DNA of 64,000 bases from Antedon mediterranea (GCF_964355755.1 NC_092674.1:4841001-4905000), one strand, 5' to 3'. Positions 47,001 through 61,400 are shown, counted from the stretch's first letter. Numbers and translations: made by a program. The notes: generated by a model from the sequence alone, not told the origin.

Positions 47001-48501
47001 ATAAAAAATAAAAATGTAAGAAACTAAATCTATCTTTGTAATGTTCATAATTTCTCCCAGTAACTTCGAATGTCCGTCCTCGTGGGTGACGTTACCAAAC
47101 CCAAAATGGTGTAAAAGTTGATCAAGACATTAAACATTAGGCCTAGGTTAATCTGAACTCAATGCTGTTTGTTTCAGGTAAAGCTATATGCAGTGCCATG
47201 GAAAGAGATTGCCAAGTCACCTGTTGTTTGGTCACTCTGCTTTTGCGCCATTGGATACAATTTCGGATTTTTTCTTCTATTAACAGATATTCCTGTATTT
47301 TTCAAATCGATTTTAGGATTTACATTGAAAATGGTAAGTATAATACGGTGTATGTATTATCATATTGTTTCAACTTGAAATGCTAAACTATAGTCCTAGT
47401 GACGTATACAAATCTCTTCTTAATTCCTCAGACTGGGTTACTAAGCACCTTACCTCATTTTGTATTCTTTATTGTTATTCTGTTTGGAGGAGTTCTTGCT
47501 GATGCCCTGGTGTCTCATAACATATTGTCTGCTATAAACACACGGAAACTATTAGGGTGTTTTGGTAAGAACACAATTTATCCACTATTATATAATGATT
47601 TATACATAATAGATAATAAATCATGATATCATGTAATATATTTTTAATTTCATAGCATAATCAATTCATACCATACTATAATGTGAAATATTCGGGACTT
47701 CACTTTGTAAATACTGTTACGTTCTTTTTGATATTTGTATATATTTGCTAGCTAGCTATATTTTGGAATGCTAGTATTTAGCTCCGTTACTGCTATTTTT
47801 ATAAATAAATAATACAAAATTAGGTTTTTATTGAAAATAATACAATTAAACTATGAATATTTTCTACAATTGTCTTCTCATTCAGCTCTTGGAAGCTCAT
47901 CATTTTTTCTCGTGTGCATTGGTTATGTTGTTAGCAATGCGACACTTTCTGTCATCTTAATAGTTGCTGTTTTCGGTATGTATGGCTTATTTATACCATC
48001 GATTGAGGCAGTTGCGATAGATATTGCACCTAACCATTCCGGATTAATAATTGGAATTATGGCTATATCGCACGCTTGTGGGTTCATTGCCCCGTCGATA
48101 GTAGGACTTTTAACTAGAAGTGGCGTAAGTATGATGTTTAATAATTGCAGTATTATGTTTTTAATAAAGATAATTGAAAGAAAACAGAATGTTTATAGCA
48201 AATGCCCAATAAATATATCTATAATATAAAATGCTGATAATGTACATTGGTCATGAAGATGATAGATTTTCGATTTCATGTTGTTTAACCGTCTGTCTTT
48301 CAGAACACAATTTATCAATGGAGGAAAGTGTTTTGGATGATAGCAAGTGTACAAGTACTTGGATTAGTGAGTTTTCTGATCTTTGGTACTAGTGAGGTTC
48401 AAGAATGGTCCAAATCCTCCAACCCTGAACTGGTTTCCTGTCGTGAATTAGAAGAAAGTACAGGTCAGGCAGTCAGTGAAAGATCCAGGATTTTGAAATA
48501 G
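44002..48501 (+). CDS. SLC17-type (sialin/VGLUT-like) transporter, copy C
   Basis: Ten exons join in frame to 502 aa: 44002-44062, 44605-44780, 45447-45674, 46155-46242, 46411-46506, 46882-47015, 47178-47333, 47432-47564, 47886-48124 and 48304-48501. Exon structure and phases equal copy B, with in-frame length changes (exon 1 +12, exon 2 -3, exon 6 +6, exon 9 -3, exon 10 +27 nt). Helix 1 reads NYATRMNLSVAMLAMV, closer to the family norm than B. The loop has glycosylation sites (NLTA, NLTT). EREPIL in the N-terminal tail fits an acidic dileucine-type endosome/lysosome signal. Introns share little with A and B, so this is an older paralogue. Nothing is broken; the substrate is unknown. Confidence 0.88.
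44367..44524. mobile_element. palindromic MITE, TWA-target family (in SLC17-C intron 1)
   Basis: Left AGCTTTCTCTACACTATCAA, right GACAGTGTAGACAGAGCT, flanked by TAA at 44364-44366 and 44525-44527. Confidence 0.75.
45739..45756. repeat. poly-C tract in SLC17-C intron 3
   Basis: Uninterrupted run of about 15 C near the exon 3 donor side. Length is likely unstable. Confidence 0.7.
45789..45921. mobile_element. MITE of the GGTTCCCACTAG family (in SLC17-C intron 3)
   Basis: Left GCTTGCTTCCCACTAC, right CTAGTGGGAACCAAGC, inverted. The inside has ACGCAACACAACGACGTAAC and its rough mirror. Confidence 0.65.
46590..46735. repeat. palindromic repeat with AGTCTACACTAGCAAA-type end (SLC17-C intron 5)
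   Basis: The right end reads TTTGCTAGTGTAGACTAAGC. Related ends occur at about 24545 and 27255 in gene A, about 39490 and 39965 in gene B, and about 48785. Probably a third MITE family; boundaries approximate. Confidence 0.4.
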
Positions 48502-49949
48502 AAATTCCCGAATGCTTAAAAATATTAAATGAATTGTTGAAATTAAAGAATTGTTATATTTTATTTGTTTATTCTGAGATTTAGGTTAGTTGGGACCAGA
48601 TGTGGGAAGATGTGGGAGTAAAATAATAAATTATATTGAAGTAGAGAAAGAGTAAAAAAAAATAAATCTTGTCTGTAAAATGATTACGCATCAAGCGATT
48701 ATTACCTTAACATAATTACAGTACTGTACTAAACCATACTAGAGATTCGCCAACAAGCGTAATGCAGTCTTTTGGTTTTCGAAGTTTGCTAGTGTAGTTC
48801 AGCAAACTACAAAAAGCTCCGAGTTTACAAATAATTGCTAGTGTCGAATTAGACTTGCCCCAAGTCTGTAGTTATTTCGAGGCTTTTCGATGTTTGTCTG
48901 AAATACACGCTCAAGTAGTATACGTATGAAACGCCATATGTGCCAAAATATTTATGTTTTTATTAATATAGTCAAAACTCTGTCTAGAATAGTGTAGACT
49001 ATGCATTAACCTACACCACTAAAATGTCCACATGAGCAATAATCATCACTTTCCGCACTCATTTTTTTTAAATTGAAGTTACGGTGTTTGAAAATAAAAT
49101 AGCTAACTTTTTGAATTGTAACATTGTTTGTATACAGTATTGCATAATCGTCGGTATTGCATAATCGTCGTTATGCAAATCGCAGTAATAGGGACTTTTA
49201 GACTTGAGTGAACGTAAGCAAAGATGACGTCCACATGGGTCGTAGTCGACTGTTGCTCGTCGACAGATATATATGAACGTTTTACGTTGACTCATGATGT
49301 CAGAGAGCGAACGACAAAATGCCACTGGAATGCCACGTTAGTCGGCCTGATGATAAGACATGGATAGGTTGTGAAACGTCAATGTGTTACTATTACCAAG
49401 TAAGTCCAGTTGACTAGAATTACTATTCTATAATTAGTAATACCGTTAGTAATTCACTGGGAGTCTAGAATATCTTAGATCTTAGTTTTCTAGACACCCG
49501 TGTGCACTTATTTTGGGTTTTATATAGAGAATTTCAATTTACGACAAACTAGGACAAACACCTACTTGTATAATATAATTGTGCATATAGTACGTCACTT
49601 GGACCCTAGAAAAGAAGACATTGTGTTCAACGACAATATTAAAATTGTTCCCTTTTGTTAAATCAAGGCTATGGCCTTGATTAAAATAAAGGAAATTGAA
49701 CTCTTAAGCATACAATGGTTGATGTTATTGTGTGTATTTTATGAATCGTGGAGAATATATACTTTTAAAGTAGTTTTTATACTTGACTGAATACATTGAC
49801 ATGGACTCTTGTCCGCAAATAGGGTTTTATTAGTGGAACATTTGATGGATATAAGTGACCAACCAATTACGACTGTATAGTTCAAGCTTTTGGAATTAAT
49901 AAGTTAAAATATTTTAAAATAAAACTTTTTTGTTGTTTTATTTCTTAAG
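48502..49949. other. spacer between SLC17 copies C and D
   Basis: Possible gene C polyA signal (ATTAAA at about 48525). A repeat fragment (GTTTGCTAGTGTAG) lies near 48785, and a short direct repeat TATTGCATAATCGTCG near 49140-49168. No gene recognised. Confidence 0.4.
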
Positions 49950-50573
49950 GGCTTTGTTTACCCAGCTGTAATTAATCTCGTTACAAACTGGTTGAAATTG
50001 AACGAACGTAGTACATTTTTATCACTTTCGGTATCAGGTAATACTGTTGATACCTTTCTGTCATCTTAATAATTGCTGCTTTCAGTGTGTACGGATTGTA
50101 CATACCATCTATCGAAGCAGTTGCGATAGATATTGCACCTAACCATTCCGTATTAATAATTGGAATTATGGCTACATCGAACGTGTCCGGATTCATTGCC
50201 CCATCGGTGGTAGGACTTTTAATTAGAAGTGGTGTAATTATGATGTTTATTAATTATTCGTGTTTTAATCAGGATAATTGATTTGGTAACCACTCGGCAC
50301 AATTGAAAAAAATATAGCGAATGTACAAATATATCACGCTTGTTGCACTCATTGCCTTTCAGAACACAGTTTATTATCAATGGAGGAAAATATTTTGGAT
50401 GATAGCCGGTTTAAAAGTGTTTGGATTGGTGAGTTTCTCGTCTTTGGTTCTAGTGAGGTACAAGAATGGTCCAAAACCCCTGACAGTGAACTGGTTACCT
50501 GTCTTGAGTTAGAAGAGATTAGGCCTACAGGACAGGCAGCCAGTGGTGGTACTGTAGATCCGGAAGATTGAAA
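49950..50573 (+). pseudogene. SLC17 copy D: exon 4 joined to partial exon 9 and exon 10
   Basis: 49950-50037 is exon 4 (VYPAVINLVTNW, KLNERSTF). About 15 bp later, from 50052, is the 3' part of exon 9 (SIEAVAIDIAPNHS), with exons 5-8 and half of 9 deleted. Exon 10 (50363-50571) has lost one base relative to copy C in the GTGAGTTTCTCGTC stretch, shifting frame to an early TAG. Upstream exons 1-3 are absent. It resembles copy C more than A/B. Certainly non-functional as a transporter. Confidence 0.88.
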
Positions 50574-52443
50574 TAGGTCCGAAGGCTTAAATATTAAATA
50601 CATTGTTGAATTTAACCAACGTTACATGGTATCTAAATTATAGATACACTACCAATCATGAACAAAGAGTTTTTTGTATTTATTTTATTTTAATTTTGAA
50701 AAGAACGTAATTAATAGTACCATGTTACTCTACACCTCTCAAATTGCCAACACTGAGCATTTTGATCAAATTGAATTGGTACGGTGGTGTAGGAGAATAA
50801 AAAAAACACTTACAGCAATACATTATAAAGTGAAACAGCAATGACTAAATTACTAGAATTTTTCTAGAATCATTTTATATTGGCCTATTGCATGTGATCA
50901 TCGTTAAGCTAAAAGTTACTGCAAATCGCATTAGGCCTAATGTGTAGGTCTGCAATTCGTAATATCTTTAAAGATGTATTGTTCCCTCAAAAACATGAAA
51001 ATGAAGATTAATTAAGTCAGATTTTGAACAGGTTATTTTGCAGTTATAATAAAGTAAAAGAAAAAATATGTTTTCTCATATAAAATGACAAAATAAATGG
51101 TCAAATTGGATCAACCAAAAACCCATTGGCTATTTTTTGCTTTAAATTACTGGTTTTTTTTTTCAATTAAATAGAATTTTTTTTCGATTTAATTTTTGTT
51201 CAAAGTGGATAATTATTATGTGACATTAAAATGGCATGTTAAAAAAAATTACAAATTTCTTTTTTTCAGGGGGACAATACATCTTTAAGTAGGCCTATTG
51301 GTTTTTTACAATTAATCACTAAGTGCGTATACTCAACAATAATCACAATAACAGCTATTTATTTTACATCAAAATTGACATACAATTACTGTACTTTTTG
51401 TGTACACGTTTATTCATCATATTTTGGGTTTTGTATGTTTATATTATTATGTCTTATCACAGACATTGATACTCACGAGTTCAAATGTCATATGATCATT
51501 GGTACGTACTCATTATTCACACGCGTTAGCATTCTGATTGGTACAGTACGCACGCGTTCAAATAATGATTGGTACGCGCGCCTTCAATTGATCATTTATA
51601 CGCACATGTTTAAATGTTCATTGGTACGTGTGCGTATAAATGATGATGAAACACAAAAACAAATTCAATCGTTGATTGAATAATCACGTAATAGATTAAA
51701 TATCATTATGACACTTAAATGGCGAAGGTTATTATATAGTTGATGTTTGCTCTTGTTTGATACTTATGAAATACCGGTACTGTAATTATGATCATTTGCA
51801 AACACACAAAATCTTTAACGTTTAAAAAATAGCAATTTTGTGCTACAAGATAACACCAAATGATTACACTTTACGAAGATAATTACCATTATTCTATAAT
51901 ATTCATCCATATTAATAAATATCAGTAGAAATAATACAATCTTCATAAGAGGTCATTTATAGTATACACTGATATATATTTTATGAATAAAAAAATCACA
52001 TTATATCTATACAATCTACAACCATATAAGATGCAATGTTTGCTTTGATTTAACATGTATTTCTATACAATAAAATGGATTGACAATAAGACAAATTACG
52101 AAACGAAAATAATAAAAATAACTTTTATAATTCGAAATATATAGTATTTAAAAATAATATTTGTTTATATACTGTACTTAATTTTTCTAAATAATTGGCA
52201 CATTCGCAGATAATTATTTACAACTGGTATTCAAGATAATAAATACAACCATTCTAAATATTAAACTAAATACAAATAGTTAAAATGTTTCCACCTTAAC
52301 GTTTTACAAACAGCTGGTAAGTATAGCAAAACTACAGCTGGTCTTAAACTGAGGAACAGCACAAAACAAAAACGAAAGTGCAATTGCTGGAATTGGAGCA
52401 CGGTTATATTGTCATGTCCAAACAATTGTAGTTCCACAACTGT
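50574..52443. other. spacer with dispersed ATTGGTACG repeats
   Basis: At 51480-51650, four loose repeats contain ATTGGTACG followed by purine-pyrimidine GCGCG words. Similar words occur near 31105, 60545 and 62640-62700. The rest is AT-rich and includes the likely 3' UTR of the THSD1-like gene next to 52443. No further gene seen. Confidence 0.4.
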
Positions 52444-55400
52444 TTAAACCTTTGAAATTTCTAGGCCTTCAAACAAATCCATATCGGAACCTAAATCTCC
52501 GGCTGGGTAATTAAAATTCCCTTCAAAATAAGATCCTGGTAAGTTTGGCATGTAGTTATCAAACTCTAGTTCATTTTCTTCCTGATAAATTACCATATCA
52601 CCAATAATTTGTGTATTTGATGGGAACTGGTTATTATTGAATGAATTTGGTCGTTTAGTAGGAGTTTCTGGTAATCTTCTCCGCGTGGGACTAGACTCTG
52701 CACTGCCACCAGAAATTGTCTTTGACAGACTTTCATCGCTAATAAATACTTGTCTCCACATATGTCTATCGTCTTTCTTTTCAAGTTTTCGTATCGGTGA
52801 TGGTTGTTCATCACTGAACATATACTCTTGGGAACTTGTACTGTAAAAAGATAGTCTCATTGGATTCAAATCTGACTCTGCTGACGAAAGACATTCAGTT
52901 GATTTCCGTTGACGTTTGGCGGCTTTCTGTTTCAGACGTCGTACTGGTCCACCGGGCGGCGACTCTCTTGTCATGGACATATGGCTAGCGACACTTTCTG
53001 ACGGACTCATTGTCTCCGAATCTAATCTCTCTGTACTTTCTGATGGTTCTTCATTGATTGTCATAACCGCGTTTTTGTTTGAACTTAGTCGACGTGTTTT
53101 AGAATTCTTTTGCCGAGTTGGAGTAACAGTACGTTGAGGTGAATTCTGATCAGGTTGTTCCATTTGGAATTCATAGAAAGCTGGTCTGGGAGCCGCTGGT
53201 AGCTTTCGTGGAACACGACTTGTAGGACTCCTAGTATCGCTATTCGTTTTTTCCGAGTGAACAACCACTTGTGTCGATGTGGGTGTCGTTTGTCTATCCC
53301 CGTCTTTACCACTTACCAAATGAGTTTCTGGAAGTATATCTGTAATGCCACAAGTGCTCTGTGACCTCCGCTGATCTTGATTTCCAACCAACGGGTTGTC
53401 TTTCTCATGACAAAGACTTAAACTTCTTGAAATTGCAAACCCGAGTGGTGTTAGATTGCCTTCTCGGTTGACGTATGGTGCAGCGAATTGAAAGTTTGAT
53501 GGTAAAGTGTTAGAAGAATCACAGCTATTGATCGAGGCTTGACGGGAATATCCAGACGGTCCTTCTCGCATGGTGTACTTGATTTGAAAGCTACTTCGAC
53601 TACCATCACTGTGAAATGAATATCTGTGGTTCCTCTGACCATCAGGATTACGGTCATCGAATGAGGCGTTTATTGCACCTGTAAACGATTGGTCCTGTCC
53701 AAGAGGGTCTTTACGGCAGTCATCGCTGTCAATAGATATCAGTCGACGTGGGAAGTCATTTGAATCCAGATTCGAATGTTCTTCTTTTGCTAGATACATT
53801 TGACTCCTATCGCAGACTTTGCCATCAGGATTGCCTCTATCGTCCATGTCACTCGGTATGTCTGTTTTATATGGTCGATGCACAGGGGAGCATTTATCTT
53901 GTTCTGCTGGAATAGAAAACTCTGACTTGATTCGAGGTTTAATGTTTCGTATACACTCCAACATTAAGCCACTCTTGATGTAAATGTAAGTTACGGCAGC
54001 AACTGTTATGAAGATTACACATACACACGTGATCACTCCAGCCATCATGATGGTATTTCCGGAAAACTGGTCTGGATTCGGATTTTCATAAATATGCTCT
54101 TTCTTTGTAGCTTCAATTACGCCTTCTTTCTCTGAAAGAAAACAAAAATGTAAAACTGTAAGTAAATATGAAAAATATATTTCTATTCCTCCCAGAGAAA
54201 TAATTGTATTTTTGTGGTTCATTCATTCATTCATGGCTTATTCAATCTCTGTTGGATTTAACCTTCCTCAAGTCTTAGCCAATCTTTTCTATTATTTTCT
54301 GTAGTTTCTGTGTATGTGTTTATGGCTGTTGGGTTCTCTAAAAATAGTAAACCTCATTTTGCCCTACCAGGTGATGTTACAATTTTAATTAAATTGTAAA
54401 TAATTTTTAAATAGTTTTTTTTATATTATGTATTTTGTTTGTTTTATCTGTTTATGTGAACATTTGCCCTTGATGGCAGTAGAGAATAAATTGAATCGAA
54501 TTCAATCCGCCACTTCCTACGTTCAGTAATATAATTTTTTTTTCTTTTAATTTTTAATTTTAAAAAAATTCACCCTACAGTGATAATTCGTCATTAGAGT
54601 TTTAAAAATAACCAACATTACATTCAACAATACCAAATTGTATGTAAATGACAAAATACTTTATCGTATAAAAGGCAATTATATAGTATATATAAAACTG
54701 TTTATTAAATGATATCAAACAAAATACATTTTGTAATAGGAAAATGACGAAAACGGTTGGCTGAGAAGCCATGAAAGTACAATTAATACAGAATGAGAGA
54801 AAGGTGAGCGGGCAAGCGACACCGAGTGAGAAAACGGTTGGCTGAGAAGCCATGAAAGTACAATTAATACAGAGTGAGAGAAAGATGAGCAGGCAAGCGA
54901 CACCGAGTGAGAAAACGGTTGGCTGAGAAGCCATGAAAGTACAATTAATACAGAGTGAGAGAAAGATGAGCAGGCAAGCGACACTGAGTGAGTACGCCTA
55001 CCAATGGACTACTAATGATAATGAGGTATGTGTTAATACTTGACACTGAGTGAGTACGCCTACCAATGGACTACTAATGATAATGAGGTATGTGTTAATA
55101 CTTGACACTGAGTGAGTACGCCTACCAATGGACTACTAATGATAATGAGGTATGTGTTAATACTTGACACTGAGTGAGTACGCCTACCAATGGACTACTA
55201 ATGATAATGAGGTATGTGTTAATACTTGAAACTGAGTGAGTACGCCTACCAATGGACTACTAATGATAATGAGGTATGTGTTAATACTTGACACTGAGTG
55301 AGTACGCCTACCAATGGACTCTACTAATGATAATGAGGTATGTGTTAATACTTGACACTGAGTGAGTACGCCTACCAATGGACTACTAATGATAATGAGG

Positions 55401-58400
55401 TATGTGTTAATACTTGACACTGAGTGAGTACGCCTACCAATGGACTACTAATGATAATGAGGTATGTGTTAATACTTGACACTGAGTGAGTACGCCTACC
55501 AATGGACTACTAATGATAATGAGGTATGTGTTAATACTTGACACTGAGTGAGTACGCCTACCAATGGACTACTAATGATAATGAGGTATGTGTTAATACT
55601 TGACACTGAGTGAGTACGCCTACCAATGGACTACTAATGATAATGAGGTATGTGTTAATACTTGACACTGAGTGAGTACGCCTACCAATGGACTACTAAT
55701 GATAATAAGGTATGTGTTAATACTTGACACTGAGTGAGTACGCCTACCAATGGACTACTAATGATAATGAGGTATGTGTTAATACTTGACACTGGGTGAG
55801 TACGCCTACCAATGGACTACTAATGATAATGAGGTATGTGTTAATACTTGACACTGAGTGAGTACGCCTACCAATGGACTACTAATGATAATGAGGTATG
55901 TGTTAATACTTGACACTGAGTGAGTACGCCTACCAATGGACTACTAATGATAATGAGGTATGTGTTAATACTTGACACTGAGTGAGTACGCCTACCAATG
56001 GACTACTAATGATAATGAGGTATGTGTTAATACTTGACACTGAGTGAGTACGCCTACCAATGGACTACTAATGATAATGAGGTATGTGTTAATACTTGAC
56101 ACTGAGTGAGTACGCCTACCAATGGACTACTAATGATAATGAGGTATGTGTTAATACTTGACACTGGGTGAGTACGCCTACCAATGGACTACTAATGATA
56201 ATGAGGTATGTGTTAATACTTGACACTGAGTGAGTACGCCTACCAATGGACTACTAATGATAATGAGGTATGTGTTAATACTTGACACTGAGTGAGTACG
56301 CCTACCAATGGACTACTAATGATAATGAGGTATGTGTTAATACTTGACACTGAGTGAGTACGCCTACCAATGGACTACTAATGATAATGAGGTATGTGTT
56401 AATACTTGACACTGAGTGAGTACGCCTACCAATGGACTACTAATGATAATGAGGTATGTGTTAATACTTGACACTGGGTGAGTACGCCTACCAATGGACT
56501 ACTAATGATAATGAGGTATGTGTTAATACTTGACACTGAGTGAGTACGCCTACCAATGGACTACTAATGATAATGAGGTATGTGTTAATACTTGACACTG
56601 AGTGAGTACGCCTACCAATGGACTACTAATGATAATGAGGTATGTGTTAATACTTGACACTGAGTGAGTACGCCTACCAATGGACTACTAATGATAATGA
56701 GGTATGTGTTAATACTTGACACTGGGTGAGTACGCCTACCAATGGACTACTAATGATAATGAGGTATGTGTTAATACTTGACACTGAGTGAGTACGCCTA
56801 CCAATGGACTACTAATGATAATGAGGTATGTGTTAATACTTGACACTGAGTGAGTACGCCTACCAATGGACTACTAATGATAATGAGGTATGTGTTAATA
56901 CTTGACACTGAGTGAGTACGCCTACCAATGGACTACTAATGATAATGAGGTATGTGTTAATACTTGACACTGAGTGAGTACGCCTACCAATGGACTACTA
57001 ATGATAATGAGGTATGTGTTAATACTTGACACTGAGTGAGTACGCCTACCAATGGACTACTAATGATAATGAGGTATGTGTTAATACTTGACACTGGGTG
57101 AGTACGCCTACCAATGGACTACTAATGATAATGAGGTATGTGTTAATACTTGACACTGAGTGAGTACGCCTACCAATGGACTACTAATGATAATGAGGTA
57201 TGTGTTAATACTTGACACTGAGTGAGTACGCCTACCAATGGACTACTAATGATAATGAGGTATGTGTTAATACTTGACACTGAGTGAGTACGCCTACCAA
57301 TGGACTACTAATGATAATGAGGTATGTGTTAATACTTGACACTGAGTGAGTACGCCTACCAATGGACTACTAATGATAATGAGGTATGTGTTAATACTTG
57401 ACACTGAGTGAGTACGCCTACCAATGGACTACTAATGATAATGAGGTATGTGTTAATACTTGACACTGAGTGAGTACGCCTACCAATGGACTACTAATGA
57501 TAATGAGGTATGTGTTAATACTTGACACTGGGTGAGTACGCCTACCAATGGACTACTAATGATAATGAGGTATGTGTTAATACTTGACACTGGGTGAGTA
57601 CGCCTACCAATGGACTACTAATGATAATGAGGTATGTGTTAATACTTGACACTGAGTGAGTACGCCTACCAATGGACTACTAATGATAATGAGGTATGTG
57701 TTAATACTTGACACTGAGTGAGTACGCCTACCAATGGACTACTAATGATAATGAGGTATGTGTTAATACTTGACACTGAGTGAGTACGCCTACCAATGGA
57801 CTACTAATGATAATGAGGTATGTGTTAATACTTGACACTGAGTGAGTACGCCTACCAATGGACTACTAATGATAATGAGGTATGTGTTAATACTTGACAC
57901 TGAGTGAGTACGCCTACCAATGGACTACTAATGATAATGAGGTATGTGTTAATCCTTGAATTTTCTTTGATGCACAATTACAACTTTCATGTAGGCCATG
58001 TTTCCGCAGCCAAAAATTAACCGATAATTAGCCGATAATTAACCGATAAACTGCCTGTGGAAACGGTGTTTAACCGATTCAGCTCGAAAAAAATAACCGA
58101 TAATTATATCATTCAAATTATTGGATAAATGCGATCATTTTAACCTTTGACCTGTAGGACAAATTGTTGCGTTGTGATTGGTCATTTGGTTGTTTTAATA
58201 ATAATAAACTGATCATGCGCACTTTATTGGTTAAAAAATAACTTTGTTTTGGCTGCGGAAATTTATTTGACAAAGATAACACACATTCATTTATAGCGCC
58301 ACCTACATTGAAATTACTTTTAGCCCCAAGTGCCATAACAAATAATGGTGATGTTAGATGGGAATATTATATTCAGAAAGGATATTAGCACAAATTAGTA

Positions 58401-61400
58401 GTCTACATCTTTGGATATCAATATCTTACCCAGAGCATTACGTATAGTACTTAAGTTCGGTATTGAGTTATTAAAGCGAAAAAAGACTCTTGATTATAGA
58501 TTTATATTAACCAATTAGTCGAGAATGGTATTTATTAATTGAGAGTAAAAACGACAAATGATGTAACTTAAGCTCTGTCTACACTATCAAACTAGTTTGA
58601 TAAAAAAAAGTGTGATGTACCCAAATATTGTGGTGATATGACCAAGTATGGTAGTGATATGACATCATCATGTCCATATATGGGCACATCATATTTTTTT
58701 GTCACATAAAGTTTGATAGTGTAGAAATAGCTTTAAATCAGTACAAAATTTGGAAGATTCATATGAATAATGAGCGTATAATATTATTTACGTCACTAGT
58801 ATGGTCTTTAAACAATACATTAGTTTTTCAATATTGCAAAGGTAGATACATTGTTTCAATCGATTTTTAAACACATTTTTTTAATCGATTTTAAAACATA
58901 TTTTTTAATCGACTTTAAAACACATTTTTATATCTGAATTATTCTTTTTAATAAAAAGAAAGGATTGTTTTTAAACATTTGAATGCATGAACAATACGGG
59001 TGGGGTCATGACATTATCACAGTTTACGACATTAGCAAGTGTTTATGATGTAGAAAACCAAAGGTATTAGCTTTAAAGAGCGCATGGGGACATATTATAT
59101 TTATAATACCATATTACATTACAAGAATACATACATATACATATTATGATTGTGTTTTAAGGAACTAAAAATGTCAATTCGTCGTATGAAATGGTGCGTA
59201 GGCCATAAAGATATAAATGTTGGCATCTAGTCGTCATTGCCCCAACGTGTTAAAACATTAAATTTCTTTTTAAATTCGCCTTAATTAAAAGCGCCAAAAG
59301 TGGAGTAATGTAGTAATTATAGCTAGCAGTACTCCATTAGATATATGTTGTACGGAAACATCTCAAGATTATACTTATAATAAAAATGGTCTTCCTAATA
59401 CTTGGATCCCACTTAAAGGCGCAATGCAATAAGTTATAGATTATTCGAACTGTCGATTGTCATTGGTCAACTCGCGCGCGCGCGTTCACCGGTGGCGTGT
59501 TGCGTCGCTGTTGGGAACCGAACTTTAACACGCATTACTAAACATTACAATACATTAAAATAAGAAAACAAACAAAAATACATAATTTACTTACTTGTTG
59601 AATTAAATGTCGCTAGGAATCCATGCCTGTAGCTATTCGAGCGATATATCTTATACTCTAAGAACATCACATCCCCAGTTGACACGACTGGAATCGGTCG
59701 ACGCGTTCCCGTTACGAATAATAAAATAGGTGCGTCAACATCATCACCGTCCCGTATCCTTAGGTACTCCTGATAACGGCCACTGGAAGATAGGTCAAAC
59801 GAATTGAACGTGATGTTGACGCGATATCCATGGTTTACACGTATTATCCAGGTTGCGCGAGAATGACAGTCTTTCTCGTACGCATCGATGATACCAGAAG
59901 GACTCTCCACTAAACAACCACATCCACACGTGTTATACGTTTTTGGTAGTTGATTATTCCCTGAAACTAAACAGAAAATAATTGGTGAATATAATTATTG
60001 ATAAGTCTACAAAGCACTTTCATCCACAGTAGCGACTGTATGGAAAACAAACAATGGAAACTCCTATCCAAGATTAATAAACAACTTGCTTAAACTACTG
60101 TATATGGCATCAGACGATGATAATACTGTACTTCAAAATAGCATATAATAAACACTTTTAATTAAACAATTATTAATATCCAAACAAAAAACAACGATTA
60201 TTTTGTATTAGTAAAAAACATATCTAATTTTGAAGAAAATGAGATATAATTTATTTTATAGTACTGGTATGACAATATTAAATTAAGAATGTATAGTATA
60301 AATGTTTATAGTTGATGAGTGGTATGACACAATCATTTTTACATTTGACTCTATTTTTTGTATTTTAAGATAATGATGTCAGAAACGTATTTTGTAGGCT
60401 TATTTACATTGTTCTATATAATCATCGAACTAGTATCTCAGCACTTTCACTTAATCTACAACAGTCATAACTATTCCATCGCTATACAGAATCATCGGTA
60501 TGTCGGTTTTAATTATGTACCATATTGCTTGTAATTATTGTGCGCGTAGTAGATTAGATGGATACGTACGCGCATTTCATTATCCCTGACAGACACGTCG
60601 TAGCAGTGCTTCATTTGTCGTTTCAACGTGTTTAAATGGCTTATTCGCTAATGCAAAAACCTCCATAATGTCTTCATTATTCAATTTGTATTACTCCAGA
60701 AAGGTTAGAAAAACAACTATGAGGTCATTTAGATTTACTTACTCACTCAGAACATCACATATTTTCTGTGGAAACTCGAGATTATGGAAATAGACGTTAT
60801 TAAGTTTATTTTGCCTTATTTGCATACCAGATGCTCTAATTACTGTTTTTACGTCCTTTTTCTTATTAAAATAACTTATTTAAACCAAATTATGAATTCA
60901 AACGGCAATAAACTAATTAATAAGATCATTAGAGAGTTGTATTGAGGAGAGTATTATTTATAAATCTTTTTGAAAATAAAAACATTGTACAAACCAAAAC
61001 GTAAGAAATATTTTGATTTGTTGCGCTGGAAATAAAGATTTGATTTGATTTTATTCGGTTTCAACATAAGATTACAAGACAATGTGAATGCAAAAGAAAT
61101 TACAACCAAATACATTAAATTGGAAACCAATGATAGCCTATATAGTCGAAAGAAAAATCAACTTAATTCTAATGGGTCAAATCAAGCACGCAACATTTTA
61201 TTATAAATTTATAACGACTCTCTTTTTTTTTAGGAAATAATGTAATTCTTTCTCTTTTTAGTAAGTAATCAGATGATTAATAAGAAAACATAGAGAGTTT
61301 TCACAAGTAGATTAAATTCGATTTCTAAGAAGATATGAGTTTTAGATTAACCATTGGCACTTGATAAACCTGAGTATAAAGTATAATTATGTACGAATAA

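Noticed and set aside
54602-54984. Hydrophobic frames with repeated Ser/His/Leu blocks
   Set aside because: These read through the 81-bp tandem repeat in several frames. It is non-coding intron.
54981-57958. Regular repeats resembling a CRISPR array
   Set aside because: The 62-bp units are contiguous with no unique spacers, and the DNA is animal. It is a satellite.
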